Shown here: one piece after another, positions 4,701-6,517 of the stretch | How positions within the stretch are numbered: position 1 is the first letter of the stretch | Layout: every line of letters starts with the position of its first letter | Assembly (NCBI GenBank): GCA_041652635.1 | Contig: JBAZGW010000079.1 | Location: 1-6,517, forward strand | DNA length: 6,517 bases | Direction of reading: 5' to 3' | Source: Undivivens sp041652635 | GTDB taxonomy: Bacteria; Omnitrophota; Gorgyraeia; Gygaellales; Profunditerraquicolaceae | The notes under the pieces: generated by a model | What the model was told of the DNA's origin: nothing | Databases searched by the model: none | The model's input: only the letters and a program-made list of their open reading frames with translations | Program-made: the position numbers and the translations under genes

Positions 4701-6517
4701 TTACGGGGCTTCGATATGCACGATGCCCTCCGGAGACGACGTCTTCTTTCTGCGTGGCGGCAACGGGACCTCCTGCTACAAGTACAATCTTTCCTCTTCC
4801 GTCTGGTATACGCTGCAATCCACGCCTTCGGCGGTTTATTACGATTCTAAATGCGTATACCCCGGTTCCGGGGAGGACATCTATGTCACCAGGGGCAGAG
4901 GATATTCCGATTTCTGGAAATACACCGTAAGCACTGACCTCTGGACAAACCTCGCCGCTCCGCCGGCCACATTCTCCACCGGCCAGGCGATGGAATATAA
5001 AGACGGCTATTTTTATGTCCTTCGCGGTGGGTCCACCACAACTTTTTGGAGGTATTCGCTCGCCAGCAACGACTGGAAGGAAATGGCTTCCGCGCCCACC
5101 GTCTGTTCTCTGGGGGCCAACCTGGTTTATCCCGGAAGCGGGAATTACATTTACGCCTCGCCCGGCAACGGTTCCACGGCTTTCTGGAAATACGATACAG
5201 TGGCGAATACCTGGTCCACATTGACCACTTTGCCGATGATCAATGTCGGCGGGAGCCTGTTCAGCCCCGGGTTCGGAGACTATATCTATCTTTTTGTTTC
5301 GTATAACTACGATTTTTCTTATGGCACGCCGTATTTCTACAGGTATTCCATAGCAAATAATATCTGGGAGAAGAACGCGGATATGCCTTTTTCTATGAAC
5401 GCCCAGGCTAACGCTATGTATCCCGGTTCAGGGGATTATATCTATGTCTCCAGCGGCTACGGCAATTCTTCTTTAATGAAATACCTGTTGTTCTCATCGG
5501 GCGAATACACCTCGGAGATAAAGGAGATAGGTAATAATTCCGGGTTCGGGACCATTACCTGGCAGGATAACTCACAGGGGCAGATCGAGGTGCGCGTGCG
5601 CACCGGCGACAGTAGTTCACTCTCCGACGCCATTACCTGGGGGTATGCCGGCAAGATCACCAAGAACAGCGATATTTCCTCCTACGGTTCCGTGGGGGAT
5701 AAGGATAAATATCTGCAATACAGACTCAGGTTCTTTTGCTATGACCTCGCCAGCCCGCCGCGATTGGACAGCTTAAGCATAAACTATAATAAATACCCTC
5801 AGCAGGAGGAGTTGGTTTCCACTCCTTACGATACCAGCTTCGCCACGGACAGGCTTAAGAACCTTTCTTGGACGCCTACTTTGCCTCCCGGAACCGATAT
5901 ACGTTTTCAAATGCGCACCGCGCCTGATTCCGGCGGCGCTCCGGGGACATGGTCTTCCTGGCTGGGACCGGCAGGCGTGCAGGAGATAACTTATGATTTT
6001 GACGATGCCGCCGAATATGCCAATACCTCGGAGGTCGTGGTTTCAGGCGGCACGGCGAAGTTGTCCAAGGTCCTGGCAGACTATCTTTACCGGCAAAAGA
6101 TAGTCGTGGATAATACTTCCGGCGCTTCCGCTTATATCGATACCACCATCAAAGTGGATGTCCCTTCGGTCAATATAGATTTCTGGAACCACGTGGCCGA
6201 AGACGGGGCGGACATCCGTTTTACCGATTCCGACGGTAAGACCCCTCTGAAATACCGCGTGATGGGGTTCAGCAAGGATAAGAAGAGCGCCTCCTGCTGG
6301 GTCACGGTGCCGAGCATACCGCAGGGGACGACCAAGGATATTTATCTGTTATACGGCAAGTCGAGCGCCGCCTCCGAATCCGACTCCAGCCTGGCGGAGT
6401 CGATGATCGGGACCAATTTCTATGCCCTGATGTTCGCTTTTCTCGATATCGTCTCCACCGATTCCCCCAACCGCGTTTACATAGAGAAACTCAACGCCGA
6501 AGGCCAGGTAGTGGCTT
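1609..6517 (+). CDS. Giant secreted Kelch-like beta-propeller protein with DUF2341-like domain (3' end outside window)
   Basis: One open frame runs without a stop from ATG 1609 to the right edge: 1,636 complete codons, so the protein is larger than this. Order of parts: a signal peptide (1-41) with LLLLAAL core and likely cut after ASA; an N-terminal domain (about 42-140) opening with FSQSDWRGGAS; 24 Kelch-like blades (about 141-1300) with a GG or YPGSGDYIY strand, then FWKY-like aromatic, then a Trp as in NTW; a beta-sandwich segment (1301-1394); a related segment (about 1395-1493); and a DUF2341-like domain (about 1494-1593) with YRQKIVVDN, ADIRFTDSDG, VPSIPQGTT and IYLLYGKSSAAS. The last about 43 residues are unassigned. 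Such proteins are exported and probably act at the cell surface or outside, in binding or adhesion (inference from architecture). No catalytic motif is visible. The start overlaps the NifB-like stop by eight bases; an alternative start is ATG 1642. The C-terminal sorting or anchoring signal, if any, is not in the window. Confidence 0.88.
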   Translation, partial: MRNDNVERAVNMKNRIYPKISRRLLLLAALSVCSLCFCASAFCEEYYNFSQSDWRGGASTDTAKHPTNKSNWTKYYSKTSNLTTNTTGKLIMSPLTLTLTDDTDTDFSFGTKNNVVVSGSGTSAKVEINTVYQDPFCSQLGEWSSLPFTPYMGRIAPLVKAGDYIYSLWQCGNDNKAFARWSIAEEKWELMESIPLSTGQGAALAYDGSDVIYAIVGGNRKECYAYKISTNTWHIKANVPSAIGYGGAIAVVPSTGRAYAFCGNNSSVFYRFVIPSDINATGSWSAVESAPFTVGVGASLCHPNSDSPYIYASAGGGSATFAKFDYNASSNAWTTLSNCPTGLTWDSDVVYPGSGDYLYAWNGSTRWFGRYAIGSDTWESSAYSSSLSLNVEMPPLPFYISSRMYIYDASGTGSELRLLSNHSYSSTYRYYPSTKKWREESSPAFELHSGDAVYVASENAIYATRGGGSTEFYRYFLTFNPVSSSNTAVSFQWEKLPNVSFAGNTSGVHIGGAVGYKQGDTYIYCLQGYNKNGFSRYDLSSQTWEQLKELPQTMYYGGGRLIVTNDYVYCLGGRDVTAGYTSSLYMYTKSSNTWTTVSTNPYGTFQTGVCATYDGSDYIYMFRTSSRTDFMRYRISTGVWERRANLPDCWRSNCQGRLVYSSSENAIYYTDGGSCSLELRRAFFKYNISSNSWQTLPVPPTLKRGKLCASDTKLYNVSYYGYGGLQTYTFATGEWNNPMINYSFSPSNNISGNVVVKGDYAYLFANRWSNYAWKYSISQKKWVNLIKLPFWVHGAGHRAVYPGSGDYIYLSEGNLNKNFWKYNTETGIWTQISSSPYMFTYGARMVSDGTSIYVCPGNYNSTTFLKFTDDESGGSWIALTSMLESISNEGNGTCVIPSGTYKGIYMLKQSGSVKFTKYNQDSDTWGYLTDAPWSTGDYCCLMYPGAGDFLYCLKGSGRDFAKYSLSQNSWTILTEASLSVSGMSGGFYPGSGDIIYFYLGTGHGNLGINLNRYSISQNRWDETIVFPASASYGASICTMPSGDDVFFLRGGNGTSCYKYNLSSSVWYTLQSTPSAVYYDSKCVYPGSGEDIYVTRGRGYSDFWKYTVSTDLWTNLAAPPATFSTGQAMEYKDGYFYVLRGGSTTTFWRYSLASNDWKEMASAPTVCSLGANLVYPGSGNYIYASPGNGSTAFWKYDTVANTWSTLTTLPMINVGGSLFSPGFGDYIYLFVSYNYDFSYGTPYFYRYSIANNIWEKNADMPFSMNAQANAMYPGSGDYIYVSSGYGNSSLMKYLLFSSGEYTSEIKEIGNNSGFGTITWQDNSQGQIEVRVRTGDSSSLSDAITWGYAGKITKNSDISSYGSVGDKDKYLQYRLRFFCYDLASPPRLDSLSINYNKYPQQEELVSTPYDTSFATDRLKNLSWTPTLPPGTDIRFQMRTAPDSGGAPGTWSSWLGPAGVQEITYDFDDAAEYANTSEVVVSGGTAKLSKVLADYLYRQKIVVDNTSGASAYIDTTIKVDVPSVNIDFWNHVAEDGADIRFTDSDGKTPLKYRVMGFSKDKKSASCWVTVPSIPQGTTKDIYLLYGKSSAASESDSSLAESMIGTNFYALMFAFLDIVSTDSPNRVYIEKLNAEGQVVA
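1732..2028 (+). other. N-terminal domain of the giant protein, before the blade array
   Basis: About 100 residues rich in Thr, Ser, Asn and Asp follow the signal peptide. The opening FSQSDWRGGAS, then a KHPTNKSNW stretch and a Thr-rich beta-like segment, resemble the start of other exported repeat proteins I associate with uncultured bacteria; this is recognition by style, not a named domain. It ends just before the first W-type half-blade (GEW at 2029-2037). Confidence 0.4.
2029..5508 (+). repeat. 24 tandem Kelch-like blades (about 145 bp / 48 residues each)
   Basis: The protein repeat is marked by a Trp strand (pattern N/S-x-W-x-x-L). Its Trp codons lie at 2035, 2170, 2305, 2458, 2605, 2740, 2917, 3085, 3238, 3388, 3526, 3685, 3811, 3952, 4093, 4234, 4381, 4516, 4666, 4804, 4942, 5074, 5212 and 5365, a mean step of 145 bases. 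Between them lie a Gly-rich strand, often GG or YPGSGDYIY, and an aromatic strand such as FWKY or FYRY eight to ten residues before the Trp. This GG-Tyr-Trp order is the Kelch signature. YPGSGDYIY-type copies start at 2659, 4009, 4435, 4570, 4858, 5128, 5263 and 5419, so the second half is better conserved. The array opens with a Trp half (2035) and closes with an aromatic half without Trp (about 5476-5484), as in propellers closed by pairing first and last strands. Confidence 0.8.
5509..5790 (+). other. Beta-sandwich-like segment 1 of the giant protein
   Basis: About 94 residues follow the last blade. Visible pattern: GFGTITW, then QIEVRVRTGDS, an internal AITW, then KYLQYRLRF and a closing RLDSLSINYN. 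This 'W…I-x-V-x-VRTG … YLQYRL … L-x-S-x-x-I-x-Y' layout recurs in bacterial exported multidomain proteins and suggests a beta-sandwich, possibly binding carbohydrate or acting as a spacer. I cannot name a Pfam family with certainty. Confidence 0.45.
5791..6087 (+). other. Beta-sandwich-like segment 2, related to segment 1
   Basis: This stretch starts VSTPYDTSF after a short linker and contains NLSWTPTLPPGTDIRFQMRT, then TWSSWLGPAG. It matches the first half of segment 1 (ITW…IEVRVRTG…ITWGYAG) in order and spacing, so the two look like paralogous copies. The second half differs: there is no YLQYRL strand, and the chain passes through an acidic DFDDAAEYANTSE stretch into the DUF2341-like domain, so this copy appears shortened or diverged. 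Confidence 0.4.
6088..6390 (+). other. DUF2341-like domain of the giant protein
   Basis: The order YRQKIVVDNTSG, FWNHVAEDGADIRFTDSDG, TPLKYRV, WVTVPSIPQGTT, IYLLYGKSSAASESD matches the usual course of DUF2341 (Y-R-K-K-I-x-I, D-I-R-F, W-V-K-V-P, Y-Y-G-N-x-x-A). DUF2341 occurs in secreted and surface proteins of bacteria and archaea, often with sugar-binding modules; its exact function is unknown. The domain is near complete. After it the frame continues about 43 residues to the window edge. Confidence 0.7.

Noticed and set aside
2176..5221. Several minus-strand open frames of 80-130 codons opposite the blade array, and short plus-strand ones in other frames
   Set aside because: All lie within the long repeat-coding frame, and their sequences mirror the repeated codons; none has a ribosome binding site or protein-like pattern that would override the main frame.
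2029..5508. RHS/YD repeats, PQQ or BNR/Asp-box propellers, or a CRISPR-like DNA repeat
   Set aside because: There is no YD-repeat or S-x-D-x-G-x-x-W pattern; the GG-aromatic-Trp order at about 48 residues fits Kelch. DNA repeats are imperfect, keep the reading frame and have no spacers.

Overview
The window looks like a bacterial fragment with a balanced base composition. It carries one tightly packed plus-strand gene cluster with no intergenic gap long enough to hold an independent promoter or terminator. My best guess at the source is an uncultured environmental lineage, possibly Candidatus Omnitrophota. That rests on the giant secreted protein, which combines 'YPGSGDYIY' Kelch-like blades, paired beta-sandwich segments and a DUF2341-type domain. 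This is a style I associate with that group, so the assignment is an inference and not a demonstrated placement.

Layout. Bases 2-154 are the 3' end of an unrecognised Cys-containing protein. Bases 172-750 (or 145-750) encode a small six-helix membrane protein resembling the TauE/SafE (DsbD/CcdA-like) exporters. Bases 747-1616 encode a 289-residue stand-alone NifB-family radical SAM protein, joined to the membrane gene by an ATGA stop/start overlap. From 1609 to the right edge runs one uninterrupted reading frame of at least 1,636 codons. It encodes a secreted giant protein with a signal peptide, an N-terminal domain, 24 Kelch-like blades of about 48 residues, two related beta-sandwich segments and a DUF2341-like domain. 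Its end lies outside the window.

How the genes may work together. The first three genes look like a small metal/sulfur or Fe-S maturation unit: a Cys-containing protein, a membrane transporter-like protein and a NifB-like radical SAM enzyme. No nitrogenase structural genes are visible, and the NifB-like protein lacks one Cys common in nitrogenase-associated NifB, so a nitrogenase role is not shown. The giant exported protein starts inside the last codons of the NifB-like gene with its own Shine-Dalgarno sequence. It may share the transcript, but nothing in the sequence ties it functionally to the NifB-like enzyme.
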